Shown: one piece after another, positions 22,572 to 37,500 of the stretch
How positions within the stretch are numbered: position 1 is the stretch's first letter
Layout: the number at the start of each line of letters is the position of its first letter
Source of the DNA: Rutpela maculata
Lineage: Eukaryota; Arthropoda; Insecta; Coleoptera; Cerambycidae
NCBI GenBank assembly: GCA_936432065.2
Contig: OW386287.2
Coordinates: 74,899,804 to 74,963,803 of the forward strand
Length of the DNA stretch: 64,000 nucleotides
Direction: 5' to 3'
Translations under genes and position numbers: made by a program
Notes under the pieces: model-generated
Told to the model about the DNA's origin: nothing
Databases searched by the model: none
What the model saw: the letters and a program-made list of their open reading frames with translations, nothing else

Positions 22572-25500
22572 GTAATAAACAAAGGTGAGTTTTAATGATA
22601 AATTATAAAAACACAATGTTTTAGGATTTTATGGTATAGGAGTAATAGCCCTAGTATGCTCTATGCAAATTTATACCGCCGTTTTATTGGGAAAGTGTTG
22701 GGTAATCGCGGAGGAAATAGATCCAGTGATATACAGGAAAAGTCGTTACCCTTATTCAGCACTAGCAGAAATAACTTATGGGAAGTGTTTATCAAATTGG
22801 GTATCATTTCTCCTCGATTTAGCAGTGTTTGGCGGTGGTGTACCTAACTTAATTGTTGGTAAGTAACACTTTTTACGTCGCGACTTAAATACCTTGGGAC
22901 CAATACTAGTTTTTTAAAAAATAATAAATTGCCGGCAGTGGAATTTACAGTACTTAATTAAATTTTTACTCTAAATTGCTCGTTGAAAAGTAAGTTAAAT
23001 CAGAACCACAATATTATAGGAAAAAAAACGTACAACAATTATACAGGAGTAGTATTTAACAAGAAGCTTAGAAAATATTCTAACAAGGCTAATGACCTTA
23101 GATGTTGACCTTAGATGTTGAAGCCCTTTCACAAATGAAAATTAAAAGGAGTGTAGCAGCATTCGCTTGATTATATAATTTATATAGGGTGGCCTAATTA
23201 TAACTTGCAACTTCACATAATAAACGTATAGCATCTTAGTTTAGTACAGTCACTGAAGGTTTTCACCTCCGATTTCGTTGAACCTCCATCGATTTTCATG
23301 AAAATTTGTGAGTAGTTAGAGGATACCTCAAGAAACAAAAGTGACATAGTGCCAACTTGCGCTTTTACCCAGGGGGTGGATGCCACCCCTTCTCGGAGGT
23401 GGAAATTATTTTATGAAAAATAACCCCAGGAATTGATAGAGAGACCAATTCTAAGCAAAATTTGTTATATAAAGTTATTAAAATAAATCAATACTTTTTG
23501 AGTTATTAAAGATCAAAGATTTTGATTTTTCGTGAAAAAAATGCATGTTTTAAAGCGGTTTTTCATAAATAACTCAAAAACTATAAGTTTATACAAAAAA
23601 GTTGTCATTACCAAAATTGAAGCTAATAAAAAAACGAATAAATTGCTTCCTTAAAAAACCTTTTAATATTAATTCAAAGTGAGCTATAGGTAATTGAATG
23701 TATATTTTTTTTCGGCGAGTACTCAAATCTAAGTATTCAAGGTTAAATACCGGGAAAGCGATGCATTTTATAAAATATACTTACTGAACACTTTTCAAAG
23801 TACTCAGAAATACCTATCAAATGAGCTATAGAAGAAGTTGATAGCATCAAAATTAAGCAAGTTATGATGAAAATAAGAGGACCCTTTCGAATTTTTTAGG
23901 AAAAAGTGAAAAATAAAACCTACGCCATTTCCACAAAAATTTAAATTTATAGTAATCCCTATAAGGCTTTCTTTATTTTAGCATAAGTAATGACTTTAAA
24001 AATTTTGACCGGTTTAGAATGCATATTTTTGAAAAAAAATATGATTTAAAAAAATCAGAATTTTTCAAATTTTCGTAAATTTCATTTTCTTTTGATAATA
24101 ACTCCAAAAATACTCGATATATGTAAAAAATAATACAGAACGAAATTTGAGTTTTTTTTAACAAAGATTTTAGTTTTTGTTTTATTTTTGTAGGATAAAA
24201 AATAACCGAGATAGAAACGTTCAAAGCCTAAATTTTACTGCGAGAACCATGTAACCGGGCCCCTTTAACCTTTTATCTTTTAAAAAATAAGAGTTTTAAA
24301 AGATTAAATTTACGATCTTATAGCCCTTGAAATTACCTTTCAAATGGTTTTTGGATGAACCTGATATCATAAAAATTAACGGAGTTATTTTAAAAAAACC
24401 AATAACATTTTTTTGGAAAAATTTTTTGAGCAGAGATTTTGTATGCATATATAGGAAAAAAGATAGATAGTAAGAAGTAGACGTGTCGATAGGTACATGG
24501 TCACAAAATATACATGTGTGAGTGTGTGTATGTTTCTTTTGAAGACAGAAAAAGTGAAAGGAATTCTGAACATCTGCTCGAAAACATAGTGGGGCTTTCT
24601 AGTATGTTGTGTGTCTATTGAATATTTCAGTATATTTCCAAAAACGGAGTAAAATACACGTGGTACTCTTTATTAGTGGTTAGCACTTAAAAATTATTTA
24701 ATTTGTGTTATTTTGCAATGCAACCTGCGGATCATGCAGTGGGGACAATTGCCAAAATAGCCCTCCAATTAATGAAGAAGGAGAAGTTGGTGAAGAGAGC
24801 TCTGATGAAGAGTGAAAAATTAAATTTAATGTACAATTAATATTTGATTAATTTATGAAACATTATTTAAATAAAACATGAATAAACTTTTCATATATTT
24901 TAATATTTATTTTAATACATTTTCCTCTTAATTAATAAATAGAATTTTCATAAGTCACATAAGCACTGAAAAAATTGTTTCCAACGTTAAATTATCCTTT
25001 TTCATAAATTTGTGCACGAAGGGTAGTTTGGGGAATGTGGAAAGAATAATATTAATAAAGTTTGAAATATAGTAATAAAGTTTATCATGAGTAATAAAAA
25101 AGATTCTAAATAATTAAAGCTATTAAAGCTGATAAAAAAAAATTCCATTATTTTTATGACAAGTGGTAGTTTTTAAGGGTGGAAAATTTCGCAATAAATA
25201 AATAATTACTTTAATACTCAGTAAATGAGATTTCAATTCAGTAATGTATTATTCAAATGATTAAAGTTTCTTGAAACCAATTTTTTCAATGATTCTGCAT
25301 TAAGGGGGTGGTTTTTAAGGGTTGAAATTTCACCGTCAACCAAAAATTATATCATAAACATTAAACAAACCGTTTGTGTAATGTTAATATGCGATTTCAT
25401 ATTTCAGAAATACAAAAAATGATTTTTTCATGATTTTCGAGGGGTGGTTGCTAAAAGAGTTGAAAAATTAATTAAAATCATAAATCATGCATATAAGTGT

Positions 25501-28500
25501 TGAAAAATATTTATTTTATCTAATTAAACCAGACTACTTACGCCAGAATGCTTAAATCTGCATTTTTTCCCATTTTTAACGAAAGGGGTGGATTTCACCC
25601 CTAAAATGCAAAAAGCGCAAGTCGAGCATATGTCACTTTTGAAGTTGAGGGTAAAATATACTCAATCCTAAATTTTCATGCAAATCGATGGAGGTTCATC
25701 GAAATCGGAGGTAATAGTTGATTTTTACCTTCATTCACTGTACTAGTTTAGGATAGTCACAACATACTAGCTGAACCCTTCGAAATTCGACGGAATGGGG
25801 GTGTTTAAAAATGTATCCCAGGAATTATTCTTTGGAGGCACACCCACTCACATTTTCGAGAAATTCGCGACCCTCTTCAACGTAACGTTTCAACGTAATG
25901 ATCTCACTTTTTCCTAGAATAGTTTATAAGAACAAAAGAGTCTACTCTATCCTCCATCAAATGTTGACGTATTTAGTCCAGTTAATTATTTTATTCTTTT
26001 AGTGACCACCCCGTATATCTAGCAGATAAGATTCGTAGGTTGACGCTTACACCATGTCGTTAGCCTGTCACTTGAAAAATAAATCAGCTATCATACTTTA
26101 ACGTAGGAGAGAAATATTTTTATGTACCTTTTGTACCTACCTGTTTTCTGCAAAAGCGCCCCGCTTTCAAGCTAGCAAATACGCATACGTTCTTAACTAG
26201 ATATTACACTATTCGTTGTCAAAATATTAGCTTTGCTAAAATTACGTAGTTCTGGCGGCTCTGGGATCTTGGACTAAATGGGCTGTGTATAAGATGGGTC
26301 ACAAACAACAAAACACCTTCATAATATTAAAAAAATAAACAATTGCCATTACATCACCCAAAATGAGAACAACGTGTCGATAGACACTGATTTACTCTGA
26401 TCTTTTCGGTCAACTGCGACCTCTACATGTGCATTTTCATGTAGTAGGAGCATACACCTATCGCTATAATTTCAGCGGTGTGTCTCATTTATTTATTTGA
26501 ACTTGTTTTTCGTTTTTACGTACGAAAGTAACAATTTAGGAAAATAAAAATTAGTAATGACACATCTGTGGATGACGAGCTTTATTAAAAAAAAAACCCA
26601 TCAAAATCGGTCTAGTGCAAAATGCAAAATTTAGAAATAATGTCATATGCAATGATAATTCTTAGTTCCACATCCAATGGAAGTATAGCAACGACAAGAA
26701 AAAAACCGCTGCCCAAGGAATCACCACTTTCACATCTAGATTTTCTATCCAAATCTCTCGAAAAAATTTTGTACGTGGAAATAATTGATTATGGAACTTT
26801 AATAATATAATATTTGAAATCGTCTACCCCAAAAACCCATAAAACGATATCCCACATCGGTACTGGGGTGGGGGTTGTGACAGGATGTGGATGAGGTAAA
26901 AAAAATATTTTGAGGTTTTTGGTTCTTATACACACACTAAATCACAATTTTTTTATCCCCTTCAATAATGGGATGGAGGTGGTAATGGGGGTGGCTAATG
27001 CCAAAAATTTTCTTGAGACCTTAGCTTCTCTTGTATATACTAAATGCCAATTTAATGGACTCTTACCTGCTTGATTTACCTATTTACCCCCCATGTACCC
27101 CCATTTACCCCCCATTTACCAATTTAACCTTCGACGGAATGAGATGAAAATATAATCTAGTTCCAGATCCCGTTAAAGTATATACAATATACGTGTACCA
27201 AATTTTAAGTCAATATCTTAAACGATTCCAGAGTAATCGTGCGCACAAAAAAAGTTACGGATAGACTGACAGACCAACCGACAGACAGATAGATAGAAAT
27301 TTTTTTCGCTCAAACTTAAAATCTAGACGTTTCATGACATTCTAAGCCTATTTGAACAATAGAAAATTTCAAAATTTGTTTTCTCGTTACTATACTTCCA
27401 CTGGATGTGGAAGTAATTTTGAAAATTTTTATTATTCAAATAGGCTTAGAATGTCATGAAACGTCGAGATTTTAAGTTTGAGCAAAAAAAATATTTCTGT
27501 CTGTCGGTCTGTAACTTTCTTTGTACGCACGATTACTCTGAAACCGTTTAAGATATTGACTTGAAATTTGGTATATGTATGTAACTTAACATGGTCTGGA
27601 ACGAGATTATATTTTCATCTGATTTAGAAATTGGGGTCAATGGGGAGTAAATAGGTAAATCAAGAAGAGTCCATAAAATTGGTATTTAGTATATACAAGA
27701 GAAGTTAAGCATTTTTTGGCATCAGCCACCCCCAATACGACCTTCACCCATTATTAAAGGGGGTGAAAAAAATTGTGATTTAGTATGTACAAGAACCAAA
27801 AACCTCAAAATATTTTTTACTCCATCCGCTCCGACTATCACCTCCTAACACCACCCCCATCCCAGTACCGATATGGGATATCGTTTATGAGTTTTTGGGG
27901 TAGACGATTTCAAATATTATATTTTTAAAGATCCATGAACAATTATTCCCACATGCAAAATTTTTTCGTTGTGAGAGACTTGAAGAGAAAATCTGGATGT
28001 GGAAGTAATGACTCATTGGGCAGCGAATTTTATGGGTGATTCTTGTAGTAAAAATATCATCTTCGAATTCTATATGGTCTCGACACTTGCTGTTACCCTC
28101 AGGGGGTGGAAACCAACCCAAAATCAAAAAAATTTATCTCTAAGAAAATGACACTAATTTATTCTTTAAATTTACCATATTTGTGTTTTTAAGATCGCTG
28201 GTTACGAATTTAATAGATTTACAAACGGTGGTTCCATTATTGAGCATGAGTTTTTTTTTAAAAAACACTTTTAACGGGCAAAAATATTTGTGCATGCTAT
28301 ATATTAAGAAAAACAGCAATTGAGATATTTTTTAAAATAATTATTTAATTACAGCATCAAAATGGCGATTCTTTTATTAAAAACAATGTGAAGACGCATA
28401 TTATTTCCGTAATAACGTCTTTGCTTTTTATACCACAGAAACAGAGATAAATCACTTGAAAGCTTAATTAGTAATATATTATTTTGGTCGTTAGCATGTT

Positions 28501-31500
28501 TGTTGTAAGTACCATAATTTCTGAGATATTTAACATTCAAGCTAAATATTATAAACGTTTGGTTATCATATTTATACCTCCACATATCCAAAACTATTAA
28601 TTTTATAGAAACTAGAATTGAATTAAATTTATCCTCAATTTAGCAGCTTTGATACTGGTCTCCAGCATTTTTTTTATTCTATAAAAACGGTTTTGAGACC
28701 AAAAATCGTAATTTTCAAGTCGTTATAACTTACAGACTATCAATAATTGCATATAACCTTTTTTCTTAAAACTTCATTTCCTGTCAGTTCCAATGATGCA
28801 TATTTTTTTTGGGATGCCATCCCCTGAAAAGGGAGTAGTAAGCCCTCACATAATATAGAAGCGTTTCATGCAAATGCAAGAAATGCTTCTAATAAATTGT
28901 AAAAAAAAAACAAATTTAATTCGTGCAGTGTGACACATCTGTTTTGGAATCACCCAGTAAAATCTTTATTTATTGTGAGATTTGAACCAAATCTTACTCA
29001 AGTATAGAACAAATTAGGATCTAATTATGACAAGAAAAACATTCGCATCCTACAAATGCAAAGCCATCTGCTGTGCCAAAATATGAGGAAAAAAAATCAT
29101 ATTATGCATTTTTGTATCGGAAAATTTTGTTAAAGAAATTTGTTCAGCATTGTCCGAAAACCGTAAGTCTAAAATTGAATCAAAATTAAACAATTAAAAA
29201 ATTGAAATTTTAAAAATATTTAAAAATAAAACTGCAAATTGCTTGACAACTACCTGGCAGCTTGGTTTTAATTTCAAACAAAATTGTCACAGTACAGTTT
29301 TCTAAACAAAAAAACCATTAAAATAATATTTTTCCAGCAAACATTTACATGCGGGGTTTCGTATGTATGTCATATACCCAATATATTAATTGATGGCCTG
29401 TTACAGGTATACTTCACTAGGCCGGCATATCTAGGTCACTAACAAAATCAATTTCTCTTCAGTTACTTCTCTCGGCCAGCATCGTCCCATCACATGGAAA
29501 TTGATTGTTGACATACCCACTATGGGCCATTAAATTAAATATGACTTTACTTCACTGGGCCGGCATATATAGGTCACTCTAGTCGACAGCCGGCCAAGAT
29601 CAATTGCCCTTCAGTTACTTCTCTGGGCCTGCGGCCAGCATCATCCCGTTACATGGAAATCTGAATGTCGACAATCCCACTATGGGCTATTAAACTAAAT
29701 TTGACTTTACTTCAGTGGCCCAGCAAATGGCCTATACAAGGTGTCCGTGTTGTTATGTTCAAACTTTGGGAGCGTAAATTAGACTTAATTGCAAGGCTAA
29801 AAACACAAAAGTGGTAGCTTATTTTTTTTTGGAAGTTACAGGACTATAAAATTTTTGACTAGTAAATAAAAAAAACATCTGTCATTCGTGGGAATAAATA
29901 AGAAAAAAAATGGTTCGTTTTTTGTCATTTATTCCCACACGATTAAGTTTATTTTTATTTACTGTTCACAATTTAATAGGCCTGTAACTTCGAAACAAAT
30001 AAAAATCGCACTACCACTTTAGTGTTTTTTAGTCTTACAATTAAGTCTACTTTGTGGTTCCAAAATTTGAACATAACGATATGGGACACCTTGTAGACAC
30101 CTGCAACTTAATTAGGCCATAAGTAACGACCCATTACCTTTAAGAGATAATTTTCTGTTTAAAAATTGTTTTGTTAGTTTAAAAATTAAATTACCAGCAT
30201 ATGCATTTTTATATTTAAAACTTCTTTTACATATTACCCATGTACGTCAATAACCATGTGCATCATGTAACAAATACTGCTTGATATATTATTTATAATT
30301 ACCATCATTATGGTAATTATAATATTCACTTAGCGAATAGAAAGGTGACAATCTTTTCGGTAGATGGTTGTATATTCTAATTGAAATTATTTTTGGCCCC
30401 TGTGGTAATCTATATGCGTGGATATACAAATTACCTGCAATTCTTGTATTCTTGTATTCTAGTATTGTAACCGAGTGTTTGAAAATAGTTTAATTTTTTA
30501 TATATAATATAAATCCTCTAAAAGGCAAATGCAATGGACCGTGTATACTCTGTTCAGAATGAATGAATGAATGAATATTTTATATTTCTTCAGTGGTGAC
30601 AGCTTAACAGACGTCGTGGAATAAGGGTACTGGCAAAAACAATGAAATTTTATTTTATTAAAATTTTCTTTAATAAGTCGGTAAAACGCTAATTACACAA
30701 TTTATCTGATTTTATAATAGCTATAATCAAAATACATTTGTAACGGTTATACAATAATTCAAATCAGGGTCACAAATTCTAGTGAAATTCCAGTTGAAGT
30801 CCAGTTCCGGTTTTAATTACAAATGTTTTGCTGCTGATAACTTCAGTAATTTCCAGATTATGCCAATTTGCCGAAGAAGCGCAGATACGCATAAGTTCAT
30901 ATTGAAAATTAATTGCATACCTAATTTTGAACGATGGTCGTCATCTTCTTAAGTTGGAAGGACATTCTCTTCAAAAAGTGTAAATTCCAACTTTTTTAAA
31001 AACTTTCGGTTTGTTTAACTAAAAAAGAACATATATTTTAATTTCTACAAAGCAAAATATATTAAATTACTTCGATAATGTAAGATGATTAACTATAGCC
31101 ATATTTTCACAAATCTGATACTACTAAAATTTAATATTCCAGAAATTATAACATAATAATATTTATCTGCTCCCACTATGGTAAATAGACTATTATCAAG
31201 CAGGTAAGTTGATTTTACTGGGAAAGTGCTAGTTGCTATTGATGGCAGGAGGTAAGGGAACTACTTACCTCCCTTCGGTAAATAAGTGTTTCCGCAGGCA
31301 GCCTTTGCTGCATTTTATAAAAAATAATTCAGAGCCAGCAAAACTACAATTTTTAGTTTGCGTCATTTGTAAACAACGCCTCAGTAACGGCAATATCAAA
31401 GCCGACTACCTGACATTCATTAATATCAAAAAAATACCTACTATCACTGTCAAAATAAAAAAAATGTAAAATCTGATTTTTTATTTCATGAACCGTAGCT

Positions 31501-34500
31501 GTGGGAGTAGATAAAACGTTGTGTACCACGGTAAAAAACTTTGACCAGTCTCGGACTCTGTTGCCAGGGTTACAAGGGAGGTAAGCAGTTACCTACCTCC
31601 TGCGTGGTGTATAACGTTTTATCTGCTCCCGCAGCTACGGTTCATGAAATAAAAATCAGATTTTACATTTTTTGATCGATTTATTTTGTCAGTGACACTA
31701 AGTAATTCTTTTGACATTAATGGATGTCTCGTAGTCTGCTTGAAATCACTTATTTACCCAAGAGAGGTAAGTAGTTCACTTACCTCCCGTCGTCAATAAC
31801 AACTAGCACTTTCATAAAGTACTTACCACATAGTGCGGTAAGTACTATATGATAGCGCAATCAGTATGGTAAACTGCTTTTTATAGTAGTAGTTTCTATA
31901 GTAACAAATACATGAATGGTTGGTATGACATTTGCCATGTTGTCAAAATTTTTTAAAGAGGAATCGTTATTACATGTTGTCATGGATCTTCTATTTTGAA
32001 ACAAACTAAATAGAAACAATTGCAGGATTAAGTAACAAAATTGGCAATAACTATTTGTACCTAGTTATAATTAGGTATAACAAATTATGTTATTGTCATT
32101 CATTTATATTCATAGTAATAATTGAATTATCAACATTTTTGAGATGTCCCCCCTATAGGAAAAAATCCACATCTGGGGATCTTCTAATTCATCAATAAAA
32201 TAAATATTATGGTATAATTTTTTTCATTAGAAAGCTTATCAAAATTATATTCTTTCGAGCTGTCACAAGGGGTAGGATACTGGATGAGAGTTCTTTGAGC
32301 CATGTAATTTCACTCTTCGAGCATATAGAGGAAAATAAAGGTCGCTAAACAGCTGTTTGTTTGTTCGACTCACAACTGTAAACAAGCAAATTATTATTAA
32401 TCCCCGATTCTCTTGGCTGGGAAAAAATAATGAGGTGTTCCGTAGGGAATACTTTCTAATATGACATTTAGTTTCATGTGCGTATTGTTTACTTTCCTGT
32501 TCTATTGTGTTTTGTGGGTGTTTATTACAGTGTTTACTACGCCTCTCGCGTCCCTTGCCCATATCTGTTGAGAACAAACATACGCATTGCTATATTTTCC
32601 CTTATATGCTCGAAGATTTCACTAAATGCTCACTGTACCCACAGTTGTACATATAAATAAATACCAATTGAATTTTGTTCATATTATTATAAGTTTTCAG
32701 CTTCCCAAAATCTACAGCTTCTTGTTTTACGAATAAGTGAAGAAAATGTTAATATATCATATTGTTATTGGATAACCTTACTCGGTTTGATATTATGTCC
32801 TATACTTTGGCTGGGAAGTCCGAAGGATATGAAGTAAGTATCAGTAATTTTTAAGGAACACTTGACATGCTAAATGGTTTTTTATGAAAGTTATAACTAT
32901 ACTCTGACTGTCAAACAGAAATAGTATAGTCGAAGCAAGAGATATGGTGGAGGGGCCAGCGTGGTAAGCTGGGTCATCAAAAAGCTTGCTGACAAAGCAA
33001 CCAAAGCCGACAAAAGAGACCGATAAAGACTACCGCTGCCCTCCTGCGCCTTCGTTCTACTATATGTATTTCCTCAATTATAATTACATGTTTATCAGGC
33101 ATTGTTCTTTCTTTCGTTATCTAATCAATAAACTCTTCTAAAGTAAAATACCCAAGGAGAATTTTGTTTTCGTTACATGTAGCTTAAGTAATTATTTTGA
33201 ACCTGAAAAAAGAATAGGATATCGACAGAAAATTTAGGAATACTGAAATTTTTTGAAAACTTTTTATTTTCCTAAATGAACTCGTATGGAAATTGATACT
33301 ATACACAACATGTAATCACACACCACACATATTCGACAACTCCCAATTCCAGAGTCAAGGCTGTCGGGAAAAGAGTTACACATTTGAAAGCAAACAACGT
33401 GCATTACCCACCGACATTGGCAGTGTCGAGGCTGCGGATCGAAACTAGTACATGACAGTGTGACGAAGTATGTTCAACAATTCTCGCACAATGAGTAAAG
33501 AATTGTTATCCAAAAATACGAAATTTGGCTCACATGCATAGCAACACATGTACATATATAGATTCTTTCACGTATTGTATAACATATTCAGTACCAGACT
33601 GATAAACTTCCTGTACAGTGATATGTCGTAAAGTAGTATTACTATGAGAAGATGCCAGCAAAAAATAGGCGCAGAAACGAGTTTGTGCCCTCCATCATTC
33701 TAAGCCAATGAGAAAGAAGTACGTGATACTCAATGTCAACACCAGTGGCGGCGGTGCCTTGCAGTAGAGCGGCGGCGACGGTAATAATAATAATAAAACA
33801 ACTTTATTAGGCAAAGTTTAGTAGAACTTACTATTCTCACACTTCTCCTGAACAAAGGTTACTCGTAACAGTTGGCAAGTTTTAATCTACTCCATTTTCA
33901 CAGTTCCTTGACCGCGAAACTTTTATTGCAATTACACATCCCTATACCCCAGATAAAGCTATGCCACTGGTAAAAATATTCGCGCATTTTGGCTCCGCCC
34001 TGGCATCTTCTCATAGTAATACTAGTCTACTCGTTCTCTCGACTGCCATCAAGCCTTTAGGAGGATAACACACCTCATTCTGATATTACAAGTATAGAGT
34101 ATACTCGAATATTGGATGTGACTTATTATACATATTTGATTTAATCAAATAGGTATATTATAACGGGGCAAAATTTTTTAATCATCATCGTAGAAAAAAA
34201 TATTTGTACAGAAATCCGTTTCATAGCAAACTTAATTCAAATATCTTATAAGAAATGTCTGTCTGTCTGTATGTGTAGATTTTTCTATATTTATGGTAAC
34301 TCATGTATACTTAAATCACTGTTATGGCAGCTGCCAAAATTATAGCAACTTACTCTCGTTGCCTTAATTTTCTGTCGGTATGGTTCCTTAGTTTATAGCT
34401 ATATTTATTTCATAATTGCCATAGATCTTCTGTTATTCATTTAATTACGCAATGGGAATTTAATTGATGTCATTTTCTTAATTATTTTCTCGAATTTTAA

Positions 34501-37500
34501 CAATTTGTAATAATCTGTGTAAGTTTCCACAATAGTGAGTAAAGTTTTTTACCCTCATCCATTTGTGGCAACTCTTTAAGGAATGTGCAATGTAGCCATT
34601 TCATTATTTCTTAATATTGTTGATAGTTTAAATATTGATTGTTTGCATATTGAGGTTGCCTAAAGTGGTATTAGAAAGTGTAAGATGAGCTATTGAACAT
34701 AAAAATGTTAAAAATTGCAGAATAGCAGGAACGTTCAGAAAACATATTAGTAGCTAACTTATTGGTACAGGGTTATTCACTATATATTGACCCCCCTTTA
34801 TTTCTGTTATTATTGAAAATAGAAAAAAAGTTTCGTATACAAGTTGTAGGACCTTACCTATATTTTAACGAAACGTGATAAAAAAAAACAATATCATGTA
34901 TAGGTCACGTGATAAGAAATAAATATATGTTTTATTAAATGGAACACCCTATATATATATATATATTATTGCATTTTCGAGAAGCCCTTTTTCACCTGAT
35001 TTCAAATATGTAACACCGTATAGGTCTATCTTAGATACTTGTTGACATATTTGACATTCAAAATTCAAATAAACTGCTTTATTGACAGATGATTGAGACA
35101 TGCGTGTCAAAACACAAGTGAAAGAAAAATAACAAGGTAGGCCACGAAAATAATTATTTTATTGTTTATTCAATTTTGACATTCAAACCGTCATTATTAA
35201 CATTTATTTAATCAAAATGGGTTATAGTAAAGCTGAAAAGTTCGAAATATTTTCTCTTTATGTGAAAAATAATAGAAATAAGTGTGCCACAAGAGAATAC
35301 TTTTCATTTTACTAGTGAATAAACAACTATTTACGGTTGTTGCTATGGAGTTGCTATGGAATGACGGTTTGAAATGTCAAAATTGAATAAACAATAATAT
35401 AATTATTTTCGTGGCCTACCTTGTTATTTTTGTTTCACTTGTGTTTTGACAGACATGGCTCAATCATCTTGCAATAAAGCAGCTTATTTACATTTTGAAT
35501 GTCAAATATGTCAAAAAGTATTTAAAAGTATTTTTGACATATTTGACATTCAAAATGCAAATAAGCTGCTTTATTGCAAGATGATTGAGCCATGTCTATA
35601 AAAACACAAGTGAAACAAAAATAACAACAAGGTAGGCTACGAAAATAATTATTTTATTGTTTATTCAATTTTGACATTTCAAACCGTCATTCCATAGCAA
35701 CTCCATAGCAACAACCGTAAATAGTTGTTTATTCACTAGTAAAATAAAAAGTATTCTCTTCTTTTTATTATTTTTCACATAAAGGGAAAATATTTCGACC
35801 TTTTCAGCCTCACTGTAACCCATTTTGATTGATTAAATGTTAATAATGACGGTTTGAAATGTCAAAATTGAATAAACAATAAAATAATTATTTTCGTGGC
35901 CTACCTTGTTATTTTTCTTTTATTTGTGTTTTGACACGCATGTCTCAATCATCTGTCAATAAAGCAGTTTATTTGAATTTTGAATGTCAAATATGTCAAA
36001 AAGTATTTAAGATAGACCTATACAATGTTATATATTTGAAATCAGGAGAAAAAGGGCTTCTCGAAAATGCAATAATATATAGGATGTTCCATTTAAAAAA
36101 ACATATATTTATTTCGTATCACGTGACCTATACATGATATTGTTATTTTTTATCACGTTTCGTTAAAATATAGGTAAGATCTTACAACTTTTATACGAAA
36201 CTTTTTTCCTATTTTCAATAATAACAGAAATAAAGGGGTCAATATATAGTGAATAACCCTGTACATATTATCTTCGCTATTTGTTAGAGTATATATTTTT
36301 TTCAAATTGTACGTTTTTAACGTACTTTTTTAAATGGCATTAACGAATTTTAGAAACGATTAAAATTTACAACAGGAAAACTCAAAAATATTGAAATTTT
36401 TAAAAAGTATGTGATATATGATCATTGGTCAAGAAATAATGAATATGGTATATTTGTTAGGTTTCTTGCAAATTATTATTTTTTATTTATTTCCTCTGTC
36501 AAAACATATGATTTCTCGATATTCATTTCTAGCAATACATGTGAGTTTTGTTTTATTTTCAATATTTGCGGCTTTGTTTATAATTTACCATATTTTTTCA
36601 GACTTTTACTTCCCTCTGTTACCGAAGGAAATTATAATAGTGAAAAAAAAAACTTCCGAGATTTCCTCGGATATTGACGTTTCATGTAGATTACGAAAAT
36701 TAAAATCCGTTAATGCCTCTCTGCCTCCTGCCTTCTGGTCTGGCGTGTTTGTATGCGGGCTCTATATTTACAAATCTGCTTGAGGGAGAAGAATATTTGC
36801 TATTGCACAGGAGGAAACACGATAAGCCTTTAGTGAAAAATATACAGGGTGGACAGTTGGACACTGGACAGCTTAAAATAATGAAAGAATGTGTAAGGTT
36901 TTTAAACAATATTGAAATTAGAATTGGGCGATTTTTTTCTACGTATTAATATTTTAGCTTAGTAGATATTTTTCTCGAGTTTGTGACAGATATAGCTTTG
37001 CTCTATGAGAGAAAAATATGTAGAGAAATTATCTCTACTAATAAAGTAATATATTTTAAGATAAATCTCTACACGGTCAAATTATAATTAATTTATAGGT
37101 AGGAAAAATCGCGTGCAACCGTAAATTGGAAAATATATTACTTAAAACCCATTTTATAATCCAGTAAATAAGCCGGAAAAAAATGTAAAATGTGGAAAAG
37201 AGGTGGAACAGCACCGATTTGAAAAATTCCTTTTGTCACATGTTTCCTAGACCCCAGGAACCTTCATCAGCATTGACCCCTGCATTAACCCCGAAAATGA
37301 GAAAGTCATAAAACATTTTATAAAACTAATATTTCGCCTCGGAAATGGGCTCTAGGAGGTTTCTTGGGTCACTGATCATGAATCCGAGATTCAAATTGAG
37401 GAACTCCATATTCCAGTATGGAGTTCATGCCATTTTTTTATGAAAATTCCACTTTTTCGGGCGGAAATTTTAATATGAATATTGTGCTGCGGAAGTGTGC

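Noticed and set aside
31233..31800. Repeated GAGGTAAG donors suggesting alternative exons
   Set aside because: They are a property of the two arms of a foldback and have no matching coding frame.
32263..32660. Open frames on both strands just before transporter exon 3
   Set aside because: The block is an imperfect inverted repeat (GAGCATATAGAGG against CTTATATGCTC) and the translations match nothing.
36411..36949. Hydrophobic overlapping ORFs that might be a small membrane protein
   Set aside because: No family resemblance, overlapping frames, no splice context, and a phrase shared with a repeat near 6450; most likely intronic repeat DNA.
37240..37290. CTGATGA followed by GAAAC on the - strand, a possible second hammerhead
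   Set aside because: The bases between them do not form stem II, and no stem I/III pairing could be drawn.
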